DNA of 64,000 nucleotides from Williamsia soli (GCF_017377795.1 NZ_JAFRDR010000014.1:62001-126000); one strand, 5' to 3'; shown: positions 7,688 to 17,370, counted from the first letter of the stretch. The notes: generated by a model not told the origin, from the letters alone. Made by a program: numbers and translations.

Positions 7688-10629
7688 GCGACTTACCCCC
7701 CGACGACGCCATCGCCATTGTCGGCATGGCCGGGCGATTCGCGGCCGCCGAGAGCGTGCCCGAGTTCTGGCGCGCCATCCTCGACGGACGCGAGCTGATC
7801 ACCTCCTACACGCGCGACGAGCTGCTGACGCGAGGTGTGCCCGAGAGCATGGTCGATCATCCCGACTATGTACCCGCGCGCGGCGCAGTCTCTGACCCCC
7901 TCGGCTTCGACGCGCCGTTCTTTGGCTACAGTCCGCGCGAGGCCCAGCTAATGGACCCGCAGCAGCGCCTCATCCTCGAGACTGCATGGCACATCGCGGA
8001 GGATGCCGGCATTCGGCCCGACGAGATGCACGGCTCCGTCGCGGTGTTCGCCGCGACGGCGCCACCGACGTACATACGGTGGTTTCCGCCGCCCGCGGAA
8101 GTCGACCCACTCGAAGTACAGGTGGGAAACGATGTCGACTTCGCGGCGGCCCGCGTTTCCTACAAGCTCGGACTAGACGGGCCCAGCGTAGGGGTGTCCA
8201 CCGCCTGTGCGTCCGGACTCACCGCCGTGCACCTCGCCTGCCAAAGCCTGCTGAGCGGGGATTCAGACACTGCATTCGCGCTCGCCGCATCAATCCGCTT
8301 TCCCGCCGATCGCGGCCTGATCCGGGTGCCCGGTTCAATCTTGTCCGGGGACGGGCACTGCCGTCCGTTCGCCGCTGACGCCGAAGGAACCGTCGAGGCG
8401 GACGGCGCCGCGGGCGTGTTACTTCGTCGTCTCGAAGATGCTCTCGCCGACGGCGACCGCATCTACGCAACCATCCTCGGTTCGGCAATCGGCAACGATG
8501 GCAGCGGCCGGATCGGTTTCACTGCGCCCGGTGTGGAGGGGCAGCTGAAGATCATCGAGGCGGCGCTGCGCTACGCGCAGGTCGACCCTGCCCAGGTCGG
8601 TTACGTCGAGGCGCACGGCACGGGAACGCGCCTCGGCGATCCCGTCGAGACGCGCGCGCTCGCCGCGATCTACGGGGTGCCCAGCCGTGTGGAGCCAGCG
8701 CGGTTCGGGTCGCTCAAGTCGAACACCGGACACCTTAACCACGTTGCCGGGATCGCCGGGCTCATCAAGGTCGTGCTCAGCCTCGAGTCCGGCCAGATCG
8801 CACCCAGCCTTCATCTCGAATGCGGCGTCAACCCGGACCTTGACTTAGCCGACGGTCGCCTGCGGGCGCAGGACCGGCTCGAGCCCTGGCCTGCATCCTT
8901 CCCACGCCGCATTGCCGCCGTCAGCTCGTTCGGCATGGGCGGCAGCGGCGTTCACATGCTCGTGACCGCGCCATCAGCCGCCCCTGCCCCGGTCGTCGCG
9001 CCGCCCGACGCCCATCAGGTGCTGTTGCGGCTCTCTGCGCGCAGCCCCCAAGCCCTCGCGTCCTCGGTCACCGCGCTTAGGGACTGGTTCGATCAAAATC
9101 CGGACGCCGACCTGCGCGACGTCGGTTACACGTTGTACAAGGGGCGCACTCCGATGCTGTACCGCACGGCTGTACTCGCCGGAACCGTGGAGGGCGCATT
9201 GCGGGCACTGGCCACCGCAGACGTCACGCGTGCGCCCGTCGACATTGCCGGCCACACCGCGGTGATCTTTCCGGGCCAGGGCGCCGAGCACCCTGGAGCG
9301 GCCGCTCGCGCGTACGAGGAAGACGTAGGGTTCCGGCGTCACCTCGACGCGTGTCTCGACGCGCTCCCGACCGGTGAACGGGCAGAAGTTCGGTCCTACC
9401 TTCTCGACTCCGCCCATCCCAAGCTCGGGACCGACCTCGCGCAGCCTGCCCTGTTCGCGATGGAGTACGCGCGGGCGCGGAGTTGGCAGACCGCCGGCCT
9501 CGAATGGACCGCGATGTTCGGCCACAGCGTGGGCGAGTTCGCCGCCGCTTGCCTAGCCGGCGTCTTCTCGATGGAGGATGCGATGCGCGTGGTTGCAGCG
9601 CGTGGCCGTCTAATCTCGACTACCGGTCCAGGTGCAATGCTCGCGGTCCGCCTCGCTCCAAAGGAGCTGCGCAAGCGGTTGGCCGGCGTCGACGGCTGGG
9701 ATCTGGCCGCACACAACGCCGAAGACGAATCGGTGCTCTCGGGCGGTATCCACTCAATCGCGGCAGTCGATGCGAAGCTGCGGTCCTACGGGGTCGGCAC
9801 TCTTCCGGTCGAGGTCACCCACGCGTTCCATTCGCGCCTTGTCGACCCTGTGCTGGAGCAATACAGAGAAGTAATCGCCGGCGTTGCCCGAAACGCACCC
9901 TCGCATCCATACATTTCGTGCGTGACAGGCACGTGGACAACGGCCGAGCAGGCAACATCGGTGGACCACTGGGTTCAACAGGCGCGCGGTACCGTGCTGT
10001 TCGAGCCTGCAGTGCGCACCGCACTCGATGCCGGCACCTCCGTCTTCGTACAGCTCGGCCCAGGCCTGATGGCGGCGTCGAACCTGCGACGCTCCCGCGC
10101 CGCGGCCGTAGTGGTCTCGAGCGACGGGTATGCCACGCTGGAGAGTGTCGGCCACGCGTGGGCGCGCGGGGCGACGATCCAGTACCCGGCGGAGGGTCGT
10201 CGAATCGGACTTCCGGGTTACCCTTTTGAACATCGCGAATATTCTTTCGCCGCTGCAGTCGAGCCCGGTATCAAAGCTCAACCGGTGGTTGCGCCGGAGA
10301 CAATCCCGGGTGCGCAAGCGCCCACCTCATCTCGGGCCCGCCGTTATCCGCGTCCCCCGATGGCGACGCCGTATCGGCCTGCGGCCGATGCACTCGAGGC
10401 CCGGATCATTGAGTTCGTCGAACGCGAACTGAGCACCGATGGGATTGGCGCCGACGACGACTTCTTCGAGCTTGGCTGGGACTCGCTGCTGGTGGTGGGG
10501 CTGACGTCTCAGCTCTCAAGTGACCTCGGCATTAAAGTCGACGCGGACGCGGTTTACGATGCGCCTACCGCGGCACTTCTTGCGACGGAACTTGAGGGCC
10601 TTGGGGCCGAACGCAGAAGCGGTCGATGA
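7684..10629 (+). CDS. Type I modular polyketide synthase, KS-AT-ACP
   Basis: 981 residues, GTG start behind GGAGGAA. The ketosynthase (about 8-425) has STACASGL with Cys 175, EAHGTGTRLGDP and KSNTGHLNHVAG, a full Cys-His-His triad. The acyltransferase (about 530-830) has FPGQGAEHPG, the nucleophile motif GHSVGE near 615, and THAFH, the malonyl-CoA type signature. The acyl carrier protein has FFELGWDSLL near 934. There is no ketoreductase, dehydratase or thioesterase, so one malonate unit would be added without reduction, leaving a beta-keto group. It is the last gene of the operon, and no release enzyme follows. Release may be by a protein encoded left of the window or by spontaneous cyclisation. 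Confidence 0.94.
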   Translation: MSDLPPDDAIAIVGMAGRFAAAESVPEFWRAILDGRELITSYTRDELLTRGVPESMVDHPDYVPARGAVSDPLGFDAPFFGYSPREAQLMDPQQRLILETAWHIAEDAGIRPDEMHGSVAVFAATAPPTYIRWFPPPAEVDPLEVQVGNDVDFAAARVSYKLGLDGPSVGVSTACASGLTAVHLACQSLLSGDSDTAFALAASIRFPADRGLIRVPGSILSGDGHCRPFAADAEGTVEADGAAGVLLRRLEDALADGDRIYATILGSAIGNDGSGRIGFTAPGVEGQLKIIEAALRYAQVDPAQVGYVEAHGTGTRLGDPVETRALAAIYGVPSRVEPARFGSLKSNTGHLNHVAGIAGLIKVVLSLESGQIAPSLHLECGVNPDLDLADGRLRAQDRLEPWPASFPRRIAAVSSFGMGGSGVHMLVTAPSAAPAPVVAPPDAHQVLLRLSARSPQALASSVTALRDWFDQNPDADLRDVGYTLYKGRTPMLYRTAVLAGTVEGALRALATADVTRAPVDIAGHTAVIFPGQGAEHPGAAARAYEEDVGFRRHLDACLDALPTGERAEVRSYLLDSAHPKLGTDLAQPALFAMEYARARSWQTAGLEWTAMFGHSVGEFAAACLAGVFSMEDAMRVVAARGRLISTTGPGAMLAVRLAPKELRKRLAGVDGWDLAAHNAEDESVLSGGIHSIAAVDAKLRSYGVGTLPVEVTHAFHSRLVDPVLEQYREVIAGVARNAPSHPYISCVTGTWTTAEQATSVDHWVQQARGTVLFEPAVRTALDAGTSVFVQLGPGLMAASNLRRSRAAAVVVSSDGYATLESVGHAWARGATIQYPAEGRRIGLPGYPFEHREYSFAAAVEPGIKAQPVVAPETIPGAQAPTSSRARRYPRPPMATPYRPAADALEARIIEFVERELSTDGIGADDDFFELGWDSLLVVGLTSQLSSDLGIKVDADAVYDAPTAALLATELEGLGAERRSGR

Positions 10630-12180
10630 GTGAAGCGCAGATCGGACTATTGAGTTTGAATGCAACCACATCCGCGCGGATTGGCAGCCCCAGTCCGCGT
10701 CGTCGTTAAGCAAGACGCGGCATCCGCAGACATCGAGACCGCGTCCGGATTTGCGTTCGCGAAGGCGGTGGCGACCCAGGACGGGCGGCCCCACCGTGCG
10801 GTCACGCAGAACAACGCTCGAATTCTGCGTGCCGCCCCTTCTTCGGAGCTTAGCACCCCAAGATGGGCAATAATCTCACTGTTATAGCAGGTAGCTCGTA
10901 TGGTGTCCGCGCTAATTGGATTTAGCGCAGTAGTTGTCTCGAGTTCGCGTTGTGACTGTTCCAGATTCCTGACTTCTCAAAGGTCCCCTGAGACGACTTC
11001 AAAATGTCCGTATTTGAGCGACACGAACAATGGCTACTGCCAGGCAGCGTCCCCGACCGTTCGTGCCTAGCATCCAGGTGACCTGTGGAAGCCAGATGCC
11101 GTTAACCATGGTCGCAGTCATAGTGCGCAGACGCGTTCTCGAGCCCGCATCGCTAGCGTGTTTAACGGACTACGGCGAGCACAGATCTCCTGGTCGGGCG
11201 GCCCAGCTACAGGCCGCTTGGCCGTGGAGACGCCGGAACGCGACTATCGTTACCGGCCTCGGTTGCTGGCACTGACAATACGACTGTTGCGGTCGTGCAA
11301 AGGTTGCCTGGACAGCGGATTGCGCCGCGACGCCATCGCTTCGATGGGCACCGTGCGTTGCGTAGTCCAACGCGCGGTCTCCAAGCGCAGCTGACTCGCG
11401 TGCCGTGCGAAACCGTGCCCGACGGGCGGATCATTGACTGTCGGTGCCCGTGGCTTGGCAGTCGTGTTCCGCAGGCTCTTCGCGCGCAACCTCTACCCCG
11501 GGGCCATGGAGCCTTCGCTGTTCTTCCGGAGCGCCATTCCCCCGGTGCGGCATAGCCGTTCTTGGTTTCGTCACAGTACGGTTTGCTTGCCGCACCGTTT
11601 GAACCGATGGATCCGTGGGGGCGCGACCAAGGCGCTGACGGCGCATGCTCTCGAGCGAGTCTGTCAGCCAATCGTTTACGAGCCAGGCGTTAGCTTGTCG
11701 CGATCCAGCTTGGCGCGCAGGACCATCACCCGCGACCGAGTGCCAACACCCTTCGTGCCGCCTCGTATGGCACTTACGGCCCAACAGACCTTCGCGGCGG
11801 GACCTCGAAATTATTCCGCCCGGGCTCAATATCCGCGTCTGCACGCCTTCGGATACCGCGAGATCACATGCTTTGTTGGTTGTCCGTGTCCGAGCCGGTC
11901 CACATCGCCGAAAGTGGTCAGCCGACGGTCTTACTGGCCGATTGCGGCTCCGCACATCCACTTCGCCAGGCACGACCTCAGTCTCACTGAACACCCGAAA
12001 CACCGCCCCCAGAGCGCCGTAAATCAATGAAGCGCACCCACGCGCGCGGACTGAAGACCAGCCGGAAGATCCAAGAGCTCCCGATCGCTTCGCCCAACTG
12101 GCGACTTCGGTCGGCGGCAACCTCTACGCACGGACCGATCTGACCGCACTTTGCTTATTTGAGCTAGCCGCAGACTACCG
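10630..12180. other. Gap without recognisable genes
   Basis: About 1.5 kb after the PKS. Several open frames exist on both strands (for example 11434-12030 and the opposite 11431-12120), but their translations are Arg/Pro/Ser-rich with no known motif, and they lack convincing ribosome sites. I see no transposase remnant. It may be decayed sequence at the join between the biosynthetic cluster and the replication region. Confidence 0.5.
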
Positions 12181-12187
12181 CTGGTAT

Positions 12188-13010
12188 TTAGTGCATGCAT
12201 TAATGCAGGGCTTAATGCGCGCCGTACTGCGTCACACACAGTGTGCCCGCTTGCTCCCGTCGAGCATCCGGTTTGTGCCGAGGGGAACCTGAGCTCATCC
12301 GCCAGATCCACGTCGGTCACTATCTTGCCCCCTGATGGAGCGTTCGAACGGACATGCCGTGACCGATATTGCGAAGGGGACGCTTACGAGGAACGACCCT
12401 TCGGTGCGCTCTGGCGCCGACGACCGCCACACTACCGGCGCGCGACTTTTCTTCGACCCACTCAGAAGATCGCCGCCTCGTGCAACCTACTGCCGCTGCG
12501 TGTGGCGTCGGATTCCTGAGTATGCCACTCCGCGTGCGCCCGTAAGTGCCGCCGCCGCATGTCAGTTGGCCTGTAAAGATCCGCCTCGCAGATGTTGCAA
12601 ATCACCGACCAATGACCATCCTACGGGACTCTGACGAACAGACTTTCTGCCAACGTATCCGTTCCATAATGCCTGTTCAAGACGGTTTAATGCATGCTCT
12701 AGTGCATGCACTAGTGCGCATCGTAGCCTTTGGACTATCGCGCCTCTGATGGCTTGTGACAGATCGACATGTACTGTCCAACCTGTTCAGCGCACTAAAG
12801 CCAGACATATTGTTGCGACTAGTATGCGCTGCGCGGTCTGCAGTGATGTTTACCTTGCGTGGCACATCACCTAACGCAGTCAGATGCGCCCTAGTGCATC
12901 AACTGTTCTTTGCCACACGCAGCGCAACATCCCGCCTCTTGCGCTGGGCTTTAGCTGTAGACACAGGGCCTAAATTAGGTAGAACACTGCGTGTCGCTCT
13001 ACCTAATGCC
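12188..13010. repeat. Field of TTARTGCA/CTAGTGCA half-sites upstream of parA
   Basis: An 8-bp half-site, (C/T)TA(A/G)TGC(A/G), recurs about ten times in both orientations. TTAGTGCATGCATTAA lies at 12188-12203, TTAATGCG near 12212, and TTAATGCATGC at 12687-12697. CTAGTGCATGCACTAG, a perfect 16-bp palindrome, is at 12699-12714, and CTAGTGCGCA at 12711-12720. Looser copies lie at 12871, 12891 and 13003. Such arrays in front of parA usually act as the partition centromere and as the operator of the par operon. The binding protein would be ParA or, more likely, the small protein encoded after it. No gene is convincing in this stretch, although a 113-codon frame (12756-13097) crosses it. Confidence 0.55.
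12974..13007. promoter_or_regulatory. Inverted repeat 100 nt upstream of parA
   Basis: ATTAGGTAGA at 12974-12983 is perfectly complementary to TCTACCTAAT at 12998-13007. The 14-nt loop itself starts with ACAC-tgc-GTGT, so a longer stem could form. It overlaps CCTAAATTAGG (12969-12979), a second palindrome. The position suggests an operator or hairpin of the par leader. Confidence 0.4.
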
Positions 13011-13109
13011 ACGTGGTGGGCCGTACGCTTCGTCACATACTTCGCATTGCACTGTGCCCTATGCCTCGCCGCAGACTGGGCGATGTTCCAAGACTGAAAG
13101 CGGGAAGTC

Positions 13110-14030
13110 ATGCATGAACTAACCCATGAGCTACAGCGTGTAGTCGCGTTCGCCAACGGGAAGGGGGGCGCAGGCAAAACGTCCACATCAGTAAACTGCG
13201 CTGGCCTTGCAGCCGCAGCTGGATGGCGCACGCTGCTCATCGATCTAGACCCTCAGGGCAACGCAGGGGAGGACCTTGGCTACAACCAACAGGGCATTAC
13301 GGACAACGGTCAGCATCTACTCGATGCGATAGGTACTGGCCAAAAGCTTCAGCCTGTAATCCGCGACGTTCGCCCAAATCTGGACGTCATCCCCGGCGGC
13401 GATGCGCTTGATGACCTAGAGTCCATACTCGTCGGCCGCGCGCAGCGCGCAAAGAAGGTTCACTCGATGCTGGCCGAAGCGTTGGCTCCAATCGCCGGCG
13501 ATTACGACCTCATTGTCTTGGACACACCCCCCACGCGACCGAGCTTGCTGCAGGTTGCGCTAGGCGCAACGCGGTGGATTGTTGTGCCGACGAAACCCGA
13601 CCGGGCGAGTATCCTTGGCCTAGGCGCCCTCGCGACGCAACTGAATCACGTTCGCGAGTTTCATTCCGATATCGACGTTCTCGGCGCAGTTCTGTTCGAC
13701 GTCTCTACGTCCGCTAAGGCCGTGCGGCGCAACGCCGTTGCTGACATCACAAATGCGCTCGGCGGTGCAGCTCCACTGTTCGGGTCAGTCATACGCCACA
13801 CCGAGACGTGCGCGGTACAGTCTCGCGAAGAGGGGAAGCTGATCCACGAACTCGCTGAGCAAGTGGAAGACGCCGAGCCATACTGGAAGGCCCTCAAAGA
13901 GGGCCGCAAGCCCACTCGTGTGCCAGGCAGCGCCCCAGCACTCGCAGAGGACTACGTGCTTCTCTGCCAGGAGATCCTGCAGCGAATCGCGCAGCTTGAG
14001 TCCACCGGCGTCGGAGAGGAAGCAGTGTGA
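13110..14030 (+). CDS. parA: ParA-family partition ATPase
   Basis: 306 residues. The deviant Walker A motif KGGAGKTST lies near residue 17, with LLIDLDPQGNA as the A' motif and LIVLDTPPT as Walker B. This is the ParA/Soj family that drives plasmid segregation by ATP-dependent DNA binding, with a centromere-binding partner. The N-terminal extension before the Walker motif is only about 12 residues, so it is the short type without its own helix-turn-helix, as in type Ib systems. ATG 13110 follows GCGGGAAG. The next gene overlaps by GTGA, which is typical for the partner protein, and the half-site array upstream is the likely centromere. Confidence 0.93.
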   Translation: MHELTHELQRVVAFANGKGGAGKTSTSVNCAGLAAAAGWRTLLIDLDPQGNAGEDLGYNQQGITDNGQHLLDAIGTGQKLQPVIRDVRPNLDVIPGGDALDDLESILVGRAQRAKKVHSMLAEALAPIAGDYDLIVLDTPPTRPSLLQVALGATRWIVVPTKPDRASILGLGALATQLNHVREFHSDIDVLGAVLFDVSTSAKAVRRNAVADITNALGGAAPLFGSVIRHTETCAVQSREEGKLIHELAEQVEDAEPYWKALKEGRKPTRVPGSAPALAEDYVLLCQEILQRIAQLESTGVGEEAV

Positions 14031-14584
14031 CGGACAGGACACCTTTAGCCGCAGTCCCGGGTCTCGCCCGCACTAGTTCACTGCCCCCGCCACCGCCGCG
14101 CCGTTCACGACCTGAAGCGAGCGAATCGCCGACGTCCCCTTCGACTGACGCCGTTACTGGGCCCCCGGCCGCCGCCAGAATCCAGCGACAGCCATCTAAG
14201 CCTGAGCGGCAAGCAAAACGAGCTGAGGACCGGACAGCAAATGTGACAGTGCCGGTCACGCTTTCGTTGCCAGTCACGTTGGTGCAGCGCCTCAAAAAGT
14301 ACGCCAAAGCCAACGAGGTTTCGTACGCTAGCGTCGTCATGGATGCGATCGTGGCCAGCCGTGATGAGCTGGCCGTTCTGGTATCCCGGCTCCGGCCGGA
14401 CGAGGAGTCCGATGGGATCTTCGTTAGGACAACACCGCGTAAAGTTGAAGATCGTACTGCGATCTCGTTCCGCACGCGAAAGGCCAATGTTGTCGCGATC
14501 GACGATTTAGCCGCAAGCGATGAGATTATGGCGGAGAACCGGTCTCAGCTTTGCCACGCTGCTCTGGATGCGTTTCTCCCGTAG
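14027..14584 (+). CDS. Putative centromere-binding partner of ParA
   Basis: 185 residues, GTG start overlapping the parA stop. The first 75 residues are Pro/Ser/Arg-rich and probably disordered. From about 76 on, NVTVPVTLSLPVTLVQRLKKYAKANEVSYASVVMDAI is cut here into two parts: a beta-strand (VTVPVTLSLP) followed by two helices (VQRLKKYAKA and YASVVMDAIV). That is the order of a ribbon-helix-helix DNA-binding fold. A second similar pattern, RTAISFRTRK with helices after it, closes the protein. Function as the ParB-equivalent is inferred from position and fold; no standard ParB nuclease-like domain is present. Confidence 0.6.
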   Translation: MTDRTPLAAVPGLARTSSLPPPPPRRSRPEASESPTSPSTDAVTGPPAAARIQRQPSKPERQAKRAEDRTANVTVPVTLSLPVTLVQRLKKYAKANEVSYASVVMDAIVASRDELAVLVSRLRPDEESDGIFVRTTPRKVEDRTAISFRTRKANVVAIDDLAASDEIMAENRSQLCHAALDAFLP

Positions 14585-14598
14585 ATCTATCAGGAAAA

Positions 14599-16380
14599 TC
14601 ACGCCACAACGCGGTACCTTTCATGCAGTTCCACGTGGGCCAGTGCATCGGCATACGCCATTCGCCCACCAGGTCTGGTCGGAAAGCGGCCGTAGCGCAT
14701 CCGGGCCGGCACTGCGATCGGCAGCGATGTCACCTCCGGAGTCGTATCTGCAGCGCGCGGACCGCGCTTGCGCCGCTTCCCTCGCAACCTCCGCCAAGCC
14801 AGCTCTTGCTCCCACCACTCACGAACTAGACGCTCACGACGATGTCGGTGGACCCTATCCAGAATGATCCCGTCCACCCCAAGCACACGGGCGGCGTTCG
14901 TCCACGCCGGTCGCGCGCAGAGCATCCCGAGTCCCTGTAATCGCCTGAGCCAGCCCTTGACAGTCGCTAGACCGTATCCCGTGTCCCCGGCGATTTGGCC
15001 CGCGGTTGTACAGCCGTTCTCCCAGCTCAGGTGAATTAGCTCGGCGCACCCGCCGAGTCCGCCGCCCCAGACCCATACGTCGTGTTGCGCGTGGTTAAGG
15101 CGCGTTTGGAGGTGGTGAAGTAGGGGGCGTGATTCCACTTGTGTTGCAGCTGTATCTAGCGGCGGAGCGTTTAACCTCCAGGTCGCGGCCGACGTACCTG
15201 TGGCTCGATCAACACAGGTGATCCACCCCTCTCCTTCCAAGCGATGTAGGGCGCGTGAGGCCGTGGCGGCGTGGACATTCGCATTCTCTGCAAGGCGTCG
15301 GACGTCTATGTTGATCACCTCATTGTGAGCCGCCGTACAGATGCTAAGAAAGGCGGCGAGCACCCGCTGGGCGCTTGTGTAGCCAGGGCGCACCCAGTGG
15401 CCCGGATGCGCGAACACTGCTTGTGCCGCGCCGGCGATCAGATCAGTGACCGGGTCCTCAACCAGTTGATCAAGTGCGGCTCTCGGCCACGCTGTCCGCG
15501 CAGCCGTCGTTAGAGCTTTATGCCACTGGTTGATCGCGTGGGCTTCGCACCGTTGATGATCCTCGCGCATTCGCGTTAGCCCAGGTTGATCCAGTTGCCT
15601 CGCAACCTCTTTCCAGCACCAGCCGCTGGCCGCCATGCCAAGAATGATGGTCCATGCGACCGCGGAACGGTCTGCCGACGACGGCAACGGCGCCTGGAGG
15701 AGCTTCGTCGTGTGAGGCGACAGCGCTGCTCTGACTCGATTCAGTCGTTGATTAGACCCGGCGCCTATCAACTCGAGCTCCGTCCGTCCAGACGCTGCAG
15801 GGTGCGAGTCGTGTCGAGGTTGCGTCGGGAAGCGAGCGTGAAGCCAGTCTATGAGCTCTGGGGGAGCAGGTTCTCGGTCCATTGCCTGGAGAACACGATC
15901 GAGGTCAGTCCCGGTGAGCAGGGGAGTCGCGCAGCCGTTCATCCGATGAGGCGAACCCGGGATTCGGACGGCCCCTGACTGGGGGTTGCTCAGTGGAGTG
16001 ATGTCGAGCGTCGGTAGATGCGAACGAATCGCGCGCGCCACGCCTGCGACTAGCGGTGCTTCGACGCCCTGGTCGCAGAGCCGCACCCAGACGTGGACTC
16101 CGCCGGCCGGGCCCGATCGGACAACTAGGTGCGGTACGCCGAGCTCATCGAGCACCTTAGCCAGAATCGACCAGTCAACATCGACGGCATCGCTACCGTA
16201 GCGGCCGACATCGAAGTCGAATGCCAGCAAGCGATAGTTGCCGGCGCGATCAGACAGGTAGGAAGCTATCGGAAACTCGGGAAGACTCGTCGGCCACGGT
16301 GTCGACCGGTAGGAATGGGTGCGACCAGAATCAATCCGGGCAGTCTTTCTAGGCGACCAGCGCCGCCACCACGTCAGCAT
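14599..16380 (-). CDS. Primase-polymerase-like plasmid replication protein with C-terminal helix-turn-helix
   Basis: 593 residues. The N-terminal part resembles archaeo-eukaryotic primases found in plasmid Rep proteins. LLAFDFDVG offers a DxD metal-binding pair, VVRSGPAGGVHVWV is the S-x-H-type strand, and AVRIPGSPHR matches the later basic motif. The middle is a helical PriCT-like linker with Trp- and Arg-rich helices. The C-terminal third has winged-helix elements (VNIDVRRLAENANVHAATAS is close to one, then TTAGQIAGDTGYGLATVKGWL as another), and it ends in a basic tail. It is transcribed toward parAB. It probably primes or starts plasmid replication. The weak ribosome site makes the exact start uncertain. 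Confidence 0.65.
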   Translation of the reverse strand: MLTWWRRWSPRKTARIDSGRTHSYRSTPWPTSLPEFPIASYLSDRAGNYRLLAFDFDVGRYGSDAVDVDWSILAKVLDELGVPHLVVRSGPAGGVHVWVRLCDQGVEAPLVAGVARAIRSHLPTLDITPLSNPQSGAVRIPGSPHRMNGCATPLLTGTDLDRVLQAMDREPAPPELIDWLHARFPTQPRHDSHPAASGRTELELIGAGSNQRLNRVRAALSPHTTKLLQAPLPSSADRSAVAWTIILGMAASGWCWKEVARQLDQPGLTRMREDHQRCEAHAINQWHKALTTAARTAWPRAALDQLVEDPVTDLIAGAAQAVFAHPGHWVRPGYTSAQRVLAAFLSICTAAHNEVINIDVRRLAENANVHAATASRALHRLEGEGWITCVDRATGTSAATWRLNAPPLDTAATQVESRPLLHHLQTRLNHAQHDVWVWGGGLGGCAELIHLSWENGCTTAGQIAGDTGYGLATVKGWLRRLQGLGMLCARPAWTNAARVLGVDGIILDRVHRHRRERLVREWWEQELAWRRLRGKRRKRGPRAADTTPEVTSLPIAVPARMRYGRFPTRPGGRMAYADALAHVELHERYRVVA

Positions 16381-16473
16381 CGCTTCGCAATGGGGAGGCG
16401 ATGATCATGGTCAGCACGCGACACGCGGTGTTTAAGGATTGCGAGTGCATCCGCGCACGCAGTATCCTGAGAT

Positions 16474-16589
16474 CTGTCAGGCAAGACAGTCCCTCCGGGG
16501 ATGGCGTGAGTCAAAAGATCGAGCTGTTACTCGATCTGCCAAACGTCAGATCAAGAGCCCTCCGGCTGGTACCCGGGGGGTTCTTTTCG
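16474..16589 (+). ncRNA. Structured RNA 1, antisense to the leader of the primase-like rep gene
   Basis: Four hairpins follow one another. H1 is CTGTC-6 nt-GACAG (16474-16489). H2 is TCCC-TCCG-GGGA (16490-16501). H3 is AGATCGAG-6 nt-CTCGATCT (16516-16537). H4 is a 13-bp stem with U-rich tail (16553-16588). The two G-U pairs in H4 would become A-C mismatches on the other strand, so the + strand is the RNA. A paralogue with the same architecture lies at 18619-18740 beside the second rep gene. A countertranscript RNA that controls copy number is the best guess. The promoter is not identified. Confidence 0.6.
16553..16588 (+). terminator. Rho-independent terminator of structured RNA 1
   Basis: AAGAGCCCTCCGG pairs with CCGGGGGGTTCTT through 13 bp including two G-U pairs, with a 7-nt loop, and runs into TTTTCG. 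Confidence 0.65.
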
Positions 16590-16902
16590 TTTGGGACTCA
16601 CGCTGACTATTGAAGTGTGCGATCAGGCCCTGCTGGAGGACGTGGGTTCCCACCTCTCGTTGGTTGGTCTGGACCTCGTCGATGGCGGCGACGAGATGTC
16701 AGGATTGGCGTTGGGGAGCGCTGGTACTCACTCCCCAGATGTGAATCACATCGATGTAAGTATATTGGCGCACTTTTCGCGCCGATTTAATGACTCGACT
16801 ACAGGCGCGTCAGGTGGCCGAACGGACTGCTCGGCTCCGTTAGCGCAGCTCAAGCGGCATTCACCTACCGGGTTTTCGCGCGATTTATGAGACAATAAAG
16901 AG
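16590..16902. other. Intergenic stretch, no gene supported
   Basis: About 310 bases between structured RNA 1 and the zinc-finger-like gene. A TTG-started frame of 99 codons crosses it but has no ribosome site or motif. The promoter of the next gene should lie here, but I cannot place it. Confidence 0.4.
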
Positions 16903-17370
16903 GTGGAGCGCAAACCTGGAACTCGGCGTGTAGCCGAGGCAGTGCCATCCACACCTACGGTCGAAAACAGCTCCAAGCGCGCCGCAGTTGTTACCGCGTA
17001 CTGCGCACGGCCTCAGTGCCGCAAAGAGTTCCGCCGCACAATGGGTCGAGGGCGACCACGTCATTACTGTTCCGACGACTGCCGGCGCGAGGCCGAGAGC
17101 GATGCTCGGCGCCTGGCCGCCCAACTCGAACATCATCGATCTATGGCCGAAATGTTGACTCGCGACCTGGCGACATACGACATCGACACGCCGCCGGCGG
17201 CGGCGGCTCCGAGCTCTGGGGGGTCCCCGAACATCGAGCTAGCTACTGCGCGCGCGGAAGGCGTTCTCGTCGGGCTCGATGACGGCAGTCCTTTGGCGGC
17301 CGAGTTCCGAAAGCTCCTCGACGCGGTTCTAGGAAGCACCGCTGTGGACCAACAGCACAGGGCGTCTTGA
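16903..17370 (+). CDS. Small zinc-finger-like protein
   Basis: 155 residues. Four cysteines in the pattern C-x4-C-x16-C-x3-C (residues about 34, 39, 56 and 60; CARPQCRKEF then HYCSDDCRRE) suggest a treble-clef or FCS-type zinc site. It is followed by a basic, probably coiled helix (ESDARRLAAQLEHHRSMAEML) of which I quote only part: ARRLAAQLEHHRSM. The C-terminal half is Ala/Pro-rich, then a helix. Proteins of this shape occur on actinobacterial plasmids near rep genes, but I know no function. The GTG at 16903 directly follows AAAGAG, so a later GTG near 16942 may be the true start. Confidence 0.55.
   Translation: MERKPGTRRVAEAVPSTPTVENSSKRAAVVTAYCARPQCRKEFRRTMGRGRPRHYCSDDCRREAESDARRLAAQLEHHRSMAEMLTRDLATYDIDTPPAAAAPSSGGSPNIELATARAEGVLVGLDDGSPLAAEFRKLLDAVLGSTAVDQQHRAS

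Noticed and set aside
11431-12120. 229-codon minus-strand frame and its 198-codon + strand counterpart
   Set aside because: Low-complexity Arg/Ser/Pro composition, no motif and no ribosome site; overlapping frames on both strands are equally long, as expected for chance in GC-rich DNA.
12756-13097. 113-codon frame directly before parA
   Set aside because: It crosses the half-site array and an inverted repeat, and its Arg/Ala/Cys-rich translation looks accidental. Not excluded absolutely.
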